From the NCBI GenBank assembly GCA_963843465.1, contig CAWJKP010000002.1, positions 434,001-498,000 of the forward strand: DNA of 64,000 nucleotides, written 5' to 3'. The notes under the pieces were generated by a model. It was not told where the DNA came from. It searched no databases and was given only the letters and a program-made list of their open reading frames with translations. The position numbers and the translations under genes are program-made. Shown here piece after piece: positions 52,801 to 60,305 of the stretch. The stretch's first letter is position 1. Every line of letters begins with the position of its first letter. Source of the DNA: CAWJKP01 sp963843465. GTDB lineage: Bacteria > Planctomycetota > Planctomycetia > Pirellulales > Thermoguttaceae.

Positions 52801-52814
52801 TCCGCGGAGAATAG
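49803..52814 (+). CDS. Large secreted GH67-like/malectin-domain protein, 1004 residues
   Basis: I chose the ATG at 49803, after AGGAGA; an upstream TTG at 49776 adds nine residues. The signal peptide MLRHLMNCTVLLLLAAGIGS is followed by an N-terminal domain like that of alpha-glucuronidases (AAQEIRRYVYLRTASLVPIV, VGGDATGTLYAAYRLAEHLG). A barrel domain has RMNFFGLHTYPEG and LDYYWFWTPEGWTWG. A malectin-type sugar-binding domain follows at about residues 540-690 (VRYNVRAYRLDLPDGKYKVT, LDRLDIFAKVGG), then a helical C-terminus. It probably cleaves uronic-acid-containing or related glycans outside the cell. The gene reads without error over 3 kb. Confidence 0.75.
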   Translation: MLRHLMNCTVLLLLAAGIGSPACGAEVQVVPAAVVVSPGASFAERLAAQEIRRYVYLRTASLVPIVEDPARAEGGLIVVGSKDRPVVKGFLDDAALKAGVEGLAAEQYLLRSIRHRGQSVVLVVGGDATGTLYAAYRLAEHLGVRFYLDGDVLPDGRIPLSLPALDEVGKPLFDRRGIQPFHDFPEGPDWWNADGYKAILAQLPKLRMNFFGLHTYPEGGVGPEPLTWIGVAGNVGPEGKVKSSYPSRHFTAANGTWGYQAMKTGDYRFGAAALFERDDYGADYMAGMTPWPPTAEAANELFDRMGGLLRESFTFARRLGIKTCLGTETPLVIPTPVQKRLQAAGKDPRDPTVVQAVYEGIFRRISRTHPLDYYWFWTPEGWTWGAVSQQQIDATQADFRAAIAAAEKTRAPFTLATCGWVLGPPQQPALFDQTLPKSMPMSCINRQVGHTPVEPGFAEVKGRPKWAIPWMEDDPTLNSPQLWAGRMRKDAADALAYGCTGLMGIHWRTRILGPNVSALAQAAWDQHGWIPARNAKIQHVEARGPEGPVGGQMAAFPNNTIAGTQQAPVYQTVRYNVRAYRLDLPDGKYKVTLQFCEPHYRQPNRRVFSVRLQGKLVLDRLDIFAKVGGNRALDYTFPDVVVSGGRLNIEFLPQVEFPSIAGIVVQGPVVRKINCGGPAWRDYQADWPASQAPNDDDRYLPTSDFYADWARAQFGPQVAQRAGVIFARIDCHLPHPSDWIDGPGGFRPNEQPWAEVRKAYGFVDELEALESKVQGEGNRERFQYWLNTMRYMRSSAETCCLWARLNAAVAKVKAQRDADARKRLARELALPLRKELVAQVEKTQQYLLATLTTTGELGSVTNWQQHVLPSMLIRPGEELAKLLGEPLPADAMPGSVYHGQPRLMVPFVRTSLVAGEPLRLTAIVLGIVPADAAVYWRPLGSRPFAKAPLAHVARGVYRVTLPAEAAQADLEYYIQVSGSDGRELRFPAAAPSLCQTVVVVRGE

Positions 52815-52819
52815 ATTCC

Positions 52820-52866
52820 CGCCCCTTCCCCCTCTCCCTCCGGGAGAGGGTTGGGGTGAGGGGAAA
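52820..52866. repeat. 'CTCTCCCTCCGGGAGAGGG' hairpin repeat
   Basis: A compact hairpin, CCTCTCCCTCCGGGAGAGG, is followed by GTTGGGGTGAGGGGAA. The same sequence, split into two halves, flanks 58729-58837. It lies just after the malectin protein stop and could act as a terminator. Confidence 0.65.
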
Positions 52867-53063
52867 CTCGTACGGACGAACCATTCTCGGCACCAAACAG
52901 CCGGCGTGGCCGCCGGGGTTAACGGGGGCATTTCTGTTAGCCCCCAGCGGCTACGCCCGCGCTCAGCCTCTTCCGGAGGGAGTGGGGACCACTTGTCCAC
53001 ATCCATCTCGACCCTAGAATGCCAAAGTCACCCTGCGGGGCGTGGGCGTCAGGAAGGGATCCC

Positions 53064-53849
53064 ATGGACCGCGATAATCTGCGGCTCAGTCGCATCGATA
53101 CCGTCTGGTCGATCGTCCGCAAGGCGCACGACGATGCCGGCCAGGAGGCTCGCTCCGCGCAGCGGCTGCTCATCGACCGCTACGGCGGGGCCATCCGTCG
53201 CTACCTGCTGGGCGCGCTGAGAGATCAGGACGCGGCCGACGAGTTGTTTCAGCAGTTCTCGCTGAACCTGGTCCGCGGGGCCTTCGGGCGGGCGGACCCC
53301 GGTCACGGGCGGTTCCGCAATTTCGTCAAGACTTCGCTCTTCCACCTGATCGTCGACTACCAGCGCCAGCGTCGGCGCGGCGACCTTCAACCGCCGATGA
53401 CTCCCGAGGCCTTCGACCCGGCCGACCGCCAGGCGCCGCCCAGCCAGCTTGGCAGCTTGGCCGAGCAGGAAGCGGCCTTCGTCGGCAGTTGGCGGGAGGA
53501 GATCCTCGCCCGCGGCTGGGAAGGCCTGGCCGAGCTGGAGCGGAACACAGGCACGCCGTATTACGCCGTGCTGCGGTTCCGGCTGGACCATCCCGAGATG
53601 CACTCACCCGAGATGGCCACCCATCTATCGGCCCAGCTTGGCAAGCGGGTCAGTGCCACTTCGGTGCGGGTCCTGCTGCACCGCGCCCGGGAGACCTTCG
53701 CCGAACTGCTGTTGGACGCGGTCCTCGGCTCGCTGGAAGATCCTTCGCCGGAAGAGGCGGAGCAAGAGTTGATCGAGCTGGGCCTGTTGGACTACTGCCG
53801 CTCGGCCTTGCGGCAGCGTCAAGAGAAGGGACAAGAGCCCTACGGCTGA
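53064..53849 (+). CDS. ECF-type sigma factor, 261 aa
   Basis: I chose the ATG at 53064 (MDRDNLRLSRIDTVWSIVRK) with AGGGA upstream. Region 2 is visible as AIRRYLLGALRDQDAADELF and RFRNFVKTSLFHLIVDYQRQ. Region 4 is a helix-turn-helix near residues 185-225 (MATHLSAQLGKRVSATSVRV, LLHRARETFAELL). It belongs to the planctomycete ECF groups that usually precede a serine/threonine kinase gene, but no kinase follows here. No anti-sigma factor is visible either, so its control is unknown. Confidence 0.8.
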   Translation: MDRDNLRLSRIDTVWSIVRKAHDDAGQEARSAQRLLIDRYGGAIRRYLLGALRDQDAADELFQQFSLNLVRGAFGRADPGHGRFRNFVKTSLFHLIVDYQRQRRRGDLQPPMTPEAFDPADRQAPPSQLGSLAEQEAAFVGSWREEILARGWEGLAELERNTGTPYYAVLRFRLDHPEMHSPEMATHLSAQLGKRVSATSVRVLLHRARETFAELLLDAVLGSLEDPSPEEAEQELIELGLLDYCRSALRQRQEKGQEPYG

Positions 53850-53880
53850 CGCCCGGCCCCAAGCCGTCGCCCGCCACTTG

Positions 53881-53931
53881 AATGGGCAGGTACCTGGACT
53901 ATTGACATGCCTACCCATTTTGAGGTAGAAT
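53881..53931 (+). promoter_or_regulatory. Promoter with operator-like inverted repeat for TumE-type locus
   Basis: TTGACA (53902-53907), an 18-nt spacer and TAGAAT (53926-53931) form a good sigma-70 promoter. An inverted repeat AATGGGCAGG (53881-53890) and CCTACCCATT (53910-53919), 9 of 10 matching, straddles the -35. Such operators are usual for self-regulated toxin-antitoxin loci. Confidence 0.6.
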
Positions 53932-54008
53932 TCTAGCGCTGCTGTGGTATGTATGCCGATGTGTTTGAGCAGGGAGCGACAGCAGTGATTCCGCCGGGAG
54001 CGCAGGTC

Positions 54009-54284
54009 ATGCCGACCAGGAAGATCATCCTCTCTGAATTCTATCGGCTGAGCGATACCGAGAAGCAGCGTCGTATCGAAGAACTCGAAGATGCCGTTCG
54101 CCAGCCGATGGATGGGGACCTCGAACGCATTCATGCCGAAATAGCGGTTCTTGAGCTTCGGTACCAGATGTCCTCCGATACCATGCTCCGCCGACTGCGG
54201 GACAACGAGATCGACGACACGCCTGACATTTGCCGTTGGCACACGCTCGTCGAGATTCGTGATCGTGTCATCCAGGCCAAGTAA
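54009..54284 (+). CDS. Small helical protein, candidate antitoxin, 91 aa
   Basis: I chose the ATG at 54009 (MPTRKIILSEFYRLSDTEKQ); an in-frame ATG at 53949 would add 20 residues but has no ribosome-binding site. The chain is helical and acidic, with DLERIHAEIAVLELRYQMSS and DNEIDDTPDICRWH. No family is certain. Its position directly before a TumE-like gene and after an autoregulation-type promoter makes it a candidate antitoxin. Confidence 0.5.
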   Translation: MPTRKIILSEFYRLSDTEKQRRIEELEDAVRQPMDGDLERIHAEIAVLELRYQMSSDTMLRRLRDNEIDDTPDICRWHTLVEIRDRVIQAK

Positions 54285-54312
54285 GCACCTTCCCTGCCGC
54301 CTGGCGACGTAC

Positions 54313-54789
54313 ATGAGCGTCCATGAGTCCATCATGCGGCGCTTTGCCAACAACGGGTTCGTCGGCTATGACACGCTTTCATTGTCGGTCGTCCCAGGAC
54401 AGGGATTCCTCTTGGAGGGTGAAATCGCCTGCAAAGGCCGGATAGTAATCTCCGTTCGCAAGTTTCTCGGCTTAGTTCCGCGTGGTGGGGAGTTCAACGT
54501 CCAAACCAACCAGTATGCGTACAATGTGCGCGTTATGGGGCAAGGTACCGTCTTCAGGTACGACAATCATCACGTCCATGCCGGTCATCAGGACGCGCAT
54601 CACAAAGATGTCTACAGGTTTCCGAGCGACGAGAAGATAGGAGCCTTATGGGTGGGAGAGGCCGGATGGCCGACGCTTGGCGAGGTTATTGACGAGGCGA
54701 TGAGGTGGCATTCCGACCATTACGCCGAGTTGCTTGCCCCGGAGGATTTCGTGCCTCCTTCAGACTTGGCAACTCAATTACGCGACTAG
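54313..54789 (+). CDS. TumE-like (DUF6516-type) toxin, 158 aa
   Basis: The ATG at 54313 starts MSVHESIMRRFANNGFVGYD. The diagnostic-looking part is GTVFRYDNHHVHAGHQDAHH followed by KDVYRFPSDEK, a histidine-rich 'YDNxH...HxHH' block as in TumE/DUF6516 toxins. Those enzymes are thought to act on RNA. The C-terminus 'LGEVIDEAMRWHSDHYAEL' is helical. The assignment rests on that block alone. It lies between two small candidate antitoxin genes. Confidence 0.5.
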   Translation: MSVHESIMRRFANNGFVGYDTLSLSVVPGQGFLLEGEIACKGRIVISVRKFLGLVPRGGEFNVQTNQYAYNVRVMGQGTVFRYDNHHVHAGHQDAHHKDVYRFPSDEKIGALWVGEAGWPTLGEVIDEAMRWHSDHYAELLAPEDFVPPSDLATQLRD

Positions 54790-54813
54790 CGCAGCCCCCG
54801 GGAGGTGGTCTGA

Positions 54814-54999
54814 ATGAAGAAACCTAAGCCGTTTGATGCCGTGGAGATGAAGAACCGCATCCAGGCCCAACTCCGCAAGGAACAAGAAGGGCTCAGCGAC
54901 GAGGAGATAGAAGGTCGCCGCCGTGCCTGGCTGGAGACCTCCGATGACCCGGCGGCAAAATGGTGGCGGTCCATCCAGCGGGCCAAGCAACCATCGTGA
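54814..54999 (+). CDS. Small antitoxin-like protein, 61 aa
   Basis: GGGAGGTGG precedes the ATG at 54814. The protein is MKKPKPFDAVEMKNRIQAQL continuing RKEQEGLSDEEIEGRRRAWL and ending WWRSIQRAKQPS. The pattern 'K-x-FDxVxMKxxIQxxL...E..GxSxEE' is typical of small bacterial antitoxins encoded beside RelE- or PIN-type toxins. Here the nearest toxin candidate is the TumE-like protein 24 bp upstream. Confidence 0.55.
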   Translation: MKKPKPFDAVEMKNRIQAQLRKEQEGLSDEEIEGRRRAWLETSDDPAAKWWRSIQRAKQPS

Positions 55000-55172
55000 C
55001 GGGGCGGTGGGATGGCCTGTGACCTGCGAAAGGAACGGGTATTCGGTACAATCACGGCATGGCGGAAGGTGGCCGAGCTATTGCTGAAGTTCATGAAGAC
55101 GATCCTACGGCGAAAGGGTGGTTTACTGCCGGTGGTCGGGAAGATCGTCGGAAAGAGTGGTGGTGAAGTTGC

Positions 55173-56267
55173 TCAAACGCCGCCGGCTCGGCGTTGTCGG
55201 ATTGCGGCGGCGCGATCGAATGCCTCTTCGCGGCTGATGCCGGCCTCCTGGTACATGGCGAAGATGTTTTCCAGCGGCGTTTCCGGCGGAATCGTGTGCG
55301 AGGCGGCCAGGATGTAACCGCCGCCGCCGGCCGTCATGCTGTCGATCAGGTTCCGCGTCGCCCGGCGAACCTCGTCCACCGTGGCGATGGGCAACAGTCC
55401 CTGCGTATCGACCCCGCCCATGAAGGTCAGCGCGGCGCCGAACTCGCGTTTCAGCTCGGCGGCGTCCATGCCCGGACAGTTGCACTGGATGGGATTGAGC
55501 ACGTCGAGCCCCATCTCGATGAGGTCGGGAATGATCGGCCGCAGCGCGCCGCAGCAGTGGTAGGCCACGGCCAATCCGTGTGCCTTGCCCACCGCGAACG
55601 CTCGTTGCAGGTGCGGTTTCACCAGCGCCCGCCAGGTGGCCGGGCTCAGCATCAGCGAACGTTGGCTGGCCACGTCGTCACCCGTCCAAAGCCAATCCAG
55701 CGGAAAGCGGTTGCAGGCGGCCTCGGCCACCTCGGCGGCGAACCGGCCGCAGCGGCCCAGCATCTCGTCGGCCAACTCCGGATCGGCCGCTATGTCGATC
55801 ATGGCCTGGTCCATGCCCCGCAGCCGCCAGTACATCTCGAACACATTGGGCGAGACATCGCAGCCGATAAAGTATTCACCGGCGCAGGCAGCTACCGGCT
55901 CCATCTTGGCAAGCAACTCTTCCATGCGCTGCTCGGGAAAACGATAGCGGCGGAGTTCTTCGGCCGAAGCGCCGGCCAAGGGGAAGTGGCCGATTTGATT
56001 GTACGGCCCTTCCTTCACCCATTTGATGCCCCAGGGATCGACGTGCCATTGGCCGTCGCGCTCGTGGACGATTCCCTCCATGTAGTAGTTGTTGTTGACC
56101 CACGTCATGCGGACGTCGTTGCCCAGCACGTCATCGACATACGCCGGCGGCACCTCGAACAGCTCGGCCAACAAGCGGCGCGTGCCGGGATGAAACCACA
56201 TGAAGATCGCCACCCGGTCGGCCGGCTCGCGTCGCAGGGCCGCGTAGACGCGCTGCTTGGAATTCAT
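55173..56267 (-). CDS. Uroporphyrinogen decarboxylase-family (methyltransferase-like) protein, 364 aa
   Basis: It starts at the ATG at 56267 (MNSKQRVYAALRREPADRVA), which overlaps the PhyH stop (ATGA). The UroD fold is recognised from 'MNSKQRVxAALRREPxDRVP', ASQRSLMLSPATWRALVKPH, VAYHCCGALRPIIPDLIEMG and GVDTQGLLPIATVDEVRRAT. The HCCG segment matches the zinc-binding H-C-x-G of corrinoid-dependent methyltransferases, so this is more likely a methyltransferase-like protein than a heme enzyme. Its coupling to a dioxygenase suggests breakdown of a methylated or C-P/C-O compound. Confidence 0.75.
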   Translation of the reverse strand: MNSKQRVYAALRREPADRVAIFMWFHPGTRRLLAELFEVPPAYVDDVLGNDVRMTWVNNNYYMEGIVHERDGQWHVDPWGIKWVKEGPYNQIGHFPLAGASAEELRRYRFPEQRMEELLAKMEPVAACAGEYFIGCDVSPNVFEMYWRLRGMDQAMIDIAADPELADEMLGRCGRFAAEVAEAACNRFPLDWLWTGDDVASQRSLMLSPATWRALVKPHLQRAFAVGKAHGLAVAYHCCGALRPIIPDLIEMGLDVLNPIQCNCPGMDAAELKREFGAALTFMGGVDTQGLLPIATVDEVRRATRNLIDSMTAGGGGYILAASHTIPPETPLENIFAMYQEAGISREEAFDRAAAIRQRRAGGV

Positions 56268-57167
56268 GGCGCCGTGGCCTCCGTCCGTGGTTCCCGCGGG
56301 GCATCGAGCAGCAGAGGGAAGAACTGGCCGGACAGCGGCTCTCCCGGCGGCACCGCCGGCACCCCCTTCAGCAACGGCGCGTCCGAGGCGGAGGTCACGC
56401 CGTCGCGGAATACGTTGATCACCGTCGCCCGCCGCGGCCGGTCGGAGGAATTGCCGTAAGAACCGTGGATGGTCAAGGGATGGTGGAACGAGGCATATCC
56501 CTTTCTGAGCTTCGTGGGCACCGGCCGGAAGAGCGCTCTTTTGCTCATCACTGAGCACCGTCTGGATGGCGTCCATGTCGCCGGCCAGTCCCGTAACGGG
56601 CAACAGCGGCCAGCGGTGAGTGCCCGGCACGTGGTACAGGCAGCCGTTCTCCACGTCCGCGTCATCCAGGGCAATGAAGCAGGTCAGGTGCGTCATGGGC
56701 ACGGTGCGGGTCCAGTACGAGTAGTCCTGGTGCCATGCCACCACGCCGCCGTGCCGAGGTGGCTTGCAGAAAAGCTGGTCGTGCCAGAAGCGGACGGCGC
56801 CGCCGACCAGTTGGCTGGCCGGCACGGTGAAGGCCGGGTTCCAAAGGATATCGTGAAACGCCGGTGCGATGCGCCACGCGCCCAACGCATGGAATAGCAC
56901 CGTCTTGGCGTCCTTCGATTCGTTGGAATGGTACTCGTGGAACAGCTCGTGCCCGGGATGTCTCGGGTCGTACAGCGGAGCCAGCTCCTCGCGCAGCACG
57001 TCCACCTGCTCGTCGCTGAGGAGCCGGACGCCCGAGACGTAACCTTCGCGGCGGTAGAAGCTCAACTGCTCATCGCTAAGCGCGTATTGCCGCCACTCCT
57101 CCATAGCTTCCGGGATGCGAAACATCGAGCCGATTGGCCGGCTGTATCGCGATAAATCTTCGACCAT
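56264..57167 (-). CDS. Phytanoyl-CoA dioxygenase-family protein, frameshifted
   Basis: It starts MVEDLSRYSRPIGSMFRIPE at 57167. The iron ligands are WHQDYSYW (HxD) and, after the shift, the histidine in HHPLTIHGSYGNSS; RPRRATVINVF carries the 2-oxoglutarate arginine. One base is missing near 56528-56540 (KSAL-FRPVPTKLRKGYASF). Uncorrected, the frame runs straight into the UroD-like gene and falsely suggests a fusion protein. The corrected stop at 56264 overlaps that gene's ATG. Confidence 0.75.
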
Positions 57168-57168
57168 G

Positions 57169-58051
57169 TCAAACCTCCTCCGCGAGAAGAACCAATTGCA
57201 TGATCTCGGCCGCGTCGAGCACCAGGTCGTTGGCGGTGAAGAGCTTGCGTAAGGCCGCTTTGTGGAGTTTCATCTTCACTCCGCCGATGCCGATCGCGCC
57301 GTAAGCCAGGATGCCATCGCGAGGCTCGCCACGGTCGGCCAGACCGATCCCCTCCAATCCTGGAGGTTGGACGGCGTTCAGATCGATGGCCACCTGCAGA
57401 CTGTCGGACCGACGGCGAATCTCAGCAGGCAGGAGCATGGCGCCCGCGCGCCGGCCGCAATCACCACCTGGCAGCCCTGCAAAGCGGCCGCGGTCTCCTC
57501 CGGCGAGGCGGCTCTCCAGGGCGACAGGCGGGCGGATGGGATTCTGGCGGCAACCGCCTCGCAGACCGCCCGCGCACGATCCTCCTTGCGAGAGGCCGCT
57601 CGGACCTCGGCGCCCTGGCCGGCCAATAACTGCACCACCCGCCGGCCAACGGGGCCGGTGGCGGCCAGGACCAGGGCCTTGGACTGGCTGAGCCGCACGT
57701 GTCTGCCCGCTGCCAGCACGGCCGCGGCAGCCGTGGTGTTGGCGCCGGCGGGGTCGATCATCACCGAAACCCGCATCGGACCTAAAAAAGTCCGGCGGAC
57801 GGCTTCGAGCAAAGTTTCCGCCGCCGCCACGTCCGAGCCGCCGATGAAAATCGCCGTGCGGCCCAGGTCGCCGGCACCCGCGTGAAGATCGCTCCGTAGA
57901 CCAGATCTCGAACCGACTCGGCGCGGACACTTGAGTGCCTCAGCAAAACGTCCACGCCCGCATCGACCGCCACCACGGCGTCGAAGACGCTCGCCTGGGC
58001 ATCGCCGTCCAATTGGATCAGGATCGTCCGCTTCGTATCCAACGTAGTCAT
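57169..58051 (-). CDS. mtdB: NAD(P)-dependent methylene-tetrahydromethanopterin dehydrogenase, two apparent frameshifts
   Basis: The ATG at 58051 gives MTTLDTKRTILIQLDGDAQA and then VVAVDAGVDVLLRH and LVYGAIFTR. After a missing G near 57877-57879 it continues TAIFIGGSDVAAAETLLEAV and FLGPMRVSVMIDPAGANTTA, the MtdA/MtdB signature, then the nucleotide fold LVLAATGPVGRRVVQLLAGQ. A second lost base near 57441-57452 leads to AMLLPAEIRRRSDSLQVAID and the stop at 57169. It oxidises methylene-H4MPT, following Fae in formaldehyde oxidation. MtdA versus MtdB cannot be separated by eye. Confidence 0.8.
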
Positions 58052-58126
58052 GCCAACCTTCCAACCGCGCACAGCTACTGGTAGCGCACGTCTCGGGGCC
58101 CGCGGAAAACAACTTGGTGTATTCTT

Positions 58127-58184
58127 TGTGGTGCAGGCGTCTCGCCTGCCCGGGAAAATGCAGGCGGGACGCCTGCACCACAAG
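58127..58184. repeat. 'GTGCAGGCG' family hairpin, copy 3
   Basis: TGTGGTGCAGGCGTCTCGCC and GGACGCCTGCACCACA form the arms. It lies between the dehydrogenase start (58051) and the end of fae (58204), inside the presumed C1 operon. Confidence 0.7.
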
Positions 58185-58203
58185 CATCGACGAAACTCGG
58201 TCC

Positions 58204-58700
58204 TTAAAAGCCTCGGAACGGATGGCAAGCCTTGTCCTGGCCGGCGAGCATCTCGTCCACCGTCGGCTTGCCGGCCAGGGCGCTGCGGATGGCTTCCTTG
58301 GTGGCTTCGAGGTTGTAGCGGTAGATCTTCTCATTCGACTCGGCGGCCGGATGGATGAACACTCCGCAGACGATCACCAGCTTCTCCGCGTCCTGGCGCG
58401 GAATCACCCCTTCCGCCACCGACTCGGCAACGGCCTTGGCCACGCCGGCCTGTGCCGGCCCGAACATCTGCACCGCCTGCTTCATCCCCTCGATGGTCAC
58501 TTTGGTGATCATCACCGTCGCGGGCTTGACGGCCAGATTGGGCGCCAACACCGCCAGGAGATTGGTGTGACCGTGGCTCTGCCGCGCCAGGCGCTGGCGA
58601 ACGCGGCGCCCACGGGCCCCTCTTTGTCGCCGATCAGCAGGTCGATATGGGCCACTTCGTTGCCTTCGCCCGCCAGCGCTTCTCCGACGTACATCGACAT
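58204..58700 (-). CDS. fae: Formaldehyde-activating enzyme, one apparent frameshift
   Basis: The ATG at 58700 after GGGAG starts MSMYVGEALAGEGNEVAHID; the histidine at 18 is the catalytic one in Fae. One base is missing near 58587-58596. The corrected chain is AFASA-LARQSHGHTNLLAVL, then APNLAVKPATVMITKVTIEG and QMFGPAQAGVAKAVAESVAE, all typical of Fae. It condenses formaldehyde with tetrahydromethanopterin to methylene-H4MPT, the step before the dehydrogenase encoded downstream. Its length (~165 residues) is normal. Confidence 0.85.
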
Positions 58701-58728
58701 TGTGAGTCTCCCAGGTTTGCGGTGTCGA

Positions 58729-58837
58729 TCTCCCTCCGGGAGAGGGTGAGAGAGCATTGGTGAGGATTCGGCCTCGCCAGCTTTCGTGAGCAACGCGGCT
58801 TCCCCTCACCCCAACCCTCTCCCGGAGGAAGAGGGGG
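58729..58837. repeat. Split 'CTCTCCCTCCGGGAGAGGG' repeat pair
   Basis: TCTCCCTCCGGGAGAGGGTG (58729-58748) and, inverted, CTCACCCCAACCCTCTCCCG onward (58805-58837) enclose about 55 bp. Each matches the repeat at 52820-52866. The pair fills the divergent gap between fae and the ATP-grasp gene. Confidence 0.65.
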
Positions 58838-58903
58838 ACCGCCCGGCGCAAAACGACACCATTCTACGCCGGGGATTGGCGTCTGGGAATCGGTCGCGGT
58901 AAC

Positions 58904-60182
58904 ATGGCGACGATGCCCGGACATCTACTGATCCTCGGCGCCAGCGTCCGCGCGGCGGCCTTTTCCGCGGCGAGGTCCGGATTCCTGCCGTTCGGCGCGG
59001 ACCTGTTTGCCAACGTCGATCTGCGCCGCTGGGCCCGCGCGGTCCGTGTCGAGAATTATCCCGAGGGATTGGCGGACGCCGTGGGCCAGGCCCCGCCGGG
59101 ACCGTGGCTCTATACCGGGGGACTGGAGAACCACCCCGAGCTGGTCGACCGCATCGCGGCCAGCCGGCCGCTGTTGGGCAATCGGGGCGACGTGCTGCGG
59201 GCCGTCCGCGACCCGAGACGCCTGGAAGAGCAACTGCGGGCCGCCGGGCTGCGCTATCCGCCGGTGGCCTTCTCGCCCCAGCGCGTGCCCTGCGACGGCT
59301 CCTGGCTTTCGAAGCCGCTCGGTTCCAGCGGCGGGCTGGGGATCGAGGTCTGGCGAGGTAAAATGGTGCCTGCGGCCGAGAGCGACACTAGCCCGAAGCG
59401 TAAGCGAGGGCCACAACCCGGTCCCTCGCTTACGCTTCGGGCTAGTGTGGACCACCGGTTCTACCAGGCGTGGATCAAGGGCCAACCCTGCTCCGCGGTT
59501 TACGTGGCTGCCGCAGGCCACGCCGTGTTGCTGGGAGCGACCCGGCAATTGTTGGCAACGGAAAAGGGGACAGTCCCCATTTGTGCGAAGCACCCTCCGG
59601 GCCGTTCCGGCAAATGGGGACTGTCCCCTTTTCCGCGAGTTTTGCTACGCGGGCTCCGTCGGGCCGCTTCGCCTGGAGCCTATGCTGGAACGCCAGCTCC
59701 GGGCAATCGGACAAGAGTTGGCCCGGCGGTTCTCGCTTGTCGGGCTGTTCGGCGTCGACCTGATTCTTGCCGGCGACCAGTTTTGGGTCATCGAGGTCAA
59801 TCCGCGGTTTCCGGCTTCCGTCGAAGTCTTGGAGCGGGCCTGCGGCTTCGAGGCCGTCGCAATCCACGTCGAGGCCTGCCGCAGCGGACGGTTGCCCCCG
59901 CCGCCGGCACTGTCCGGTAGATGGTGCGGCAAAGCGATCCTTACGGCCCAAGCGGACCTGGTCGTGCCGGCCGATTTCCACGCGATGGATGGACCGGCCG
60001 ACGTGAAGACCTGGCCGGAGGTGGCCAACGTCCCGGCCGCGGGCACGCGAATCCGCGCCGGCGGGCCGATCGCCACCGTGTTGGCCGAGGCCGGCGACGA
60101 GCCGTCGCTGGTGCTGGCCCTTCGCCGGCAGGCGGCGCGGTTGGAAAAGGCGGTCTTGCCTCGTAGCGACCACAAGCGGTAG
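58904..60182 (+). CDS. ATP-grasp protein of the H4MPT C1 cluster (orf17-like), with two hairpin insertions and a frameshift
   Basis: It starts at the ATG at 58904 or 58913 (MPGHLLILGASVRAAAFSAA). The N-terminal part (LYTGGLENHPELVDRIAASR, SKPLGSSGGLGIEVW) and, in another frame, the C-terminal part (LVGLFGVDLILAGDQFWVIE, VNPRFPASVEVLERACGFEA) fit ATP-grasp ligases linked to tetrahydromethanopterin genes. Two inserted inverted repeats break the middle: 59386-59447, read through in frame, and 59560-59634, next to which the frame changes. The gene is divergent from fae. Its product would join an acid and an amine in cofactor synthesis, but this copy may be inactive. Confidence 0.65.
59386..59447. 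repeat. 'KRKRG' hairpin repeat inside a coding sequence
   Basis: CACTAGCCCGAAGCGTAAGC and its reverse complement, ending at 59447, flank a short centre. The family matches the hairpins at 28481-28642. It adds SPKRKRGPQPGPSLTLRASV to the ATP-grasp protein without closing the frame. Confidence 0.75.
59560..59634. repeat. 'GGGGACAGTCCCC' hairpin repeat inside a coding sequence
   Basis: GGAAAAGGGGACAGTCCCCA (from 59560, arm to 59583) pairs with the arm 59611-59634. It is 75 bp long. A half copy, GGGGACTGTCCCC, occurs at 45177-45189. The ATP-grasp frame changes at or near it. Confidence 0.75.
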
Positions 60183-60275
60183 GGTGGGACAAGCTCGCGC
60201 AAGCGAGCGCCGGCCCACCAGTCTTGCCGGGCGCTGGTGGGCCGGCGGCCGCACGGCGGCCTTGTCCCACCCTAC
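60179..60275. repeat. 'GTAGGGTGGG' family hairpin, second long copy
   Basis: GTAGGGTGGGACAAGC opens and GCCTTGTCCCACCCTAC closes at 60275, with nested CCGGCCCACCAG and CTGGTGGGCCGG arms. It lies between the ends of two convergent genes and could serve as a two-way terminator. Confidence 0.7.
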
Positions 60276-60305
60276 CATCGCCGGAGATTGATTCCCTGGC
60301 CGGTC

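Noticed and set aside
55059..55163. Small 34-residue open frame after a TACAAT box
   Set aside because: No ribosome-binding site, no family and no conserved neighbour; too short to support.
55173..57167. PhyH-UroD fusion protein of 664 residues
   Set aside because: The joining segment is low-quality sequence; a one-base correction restores two normal genes with an ATGA overlap.
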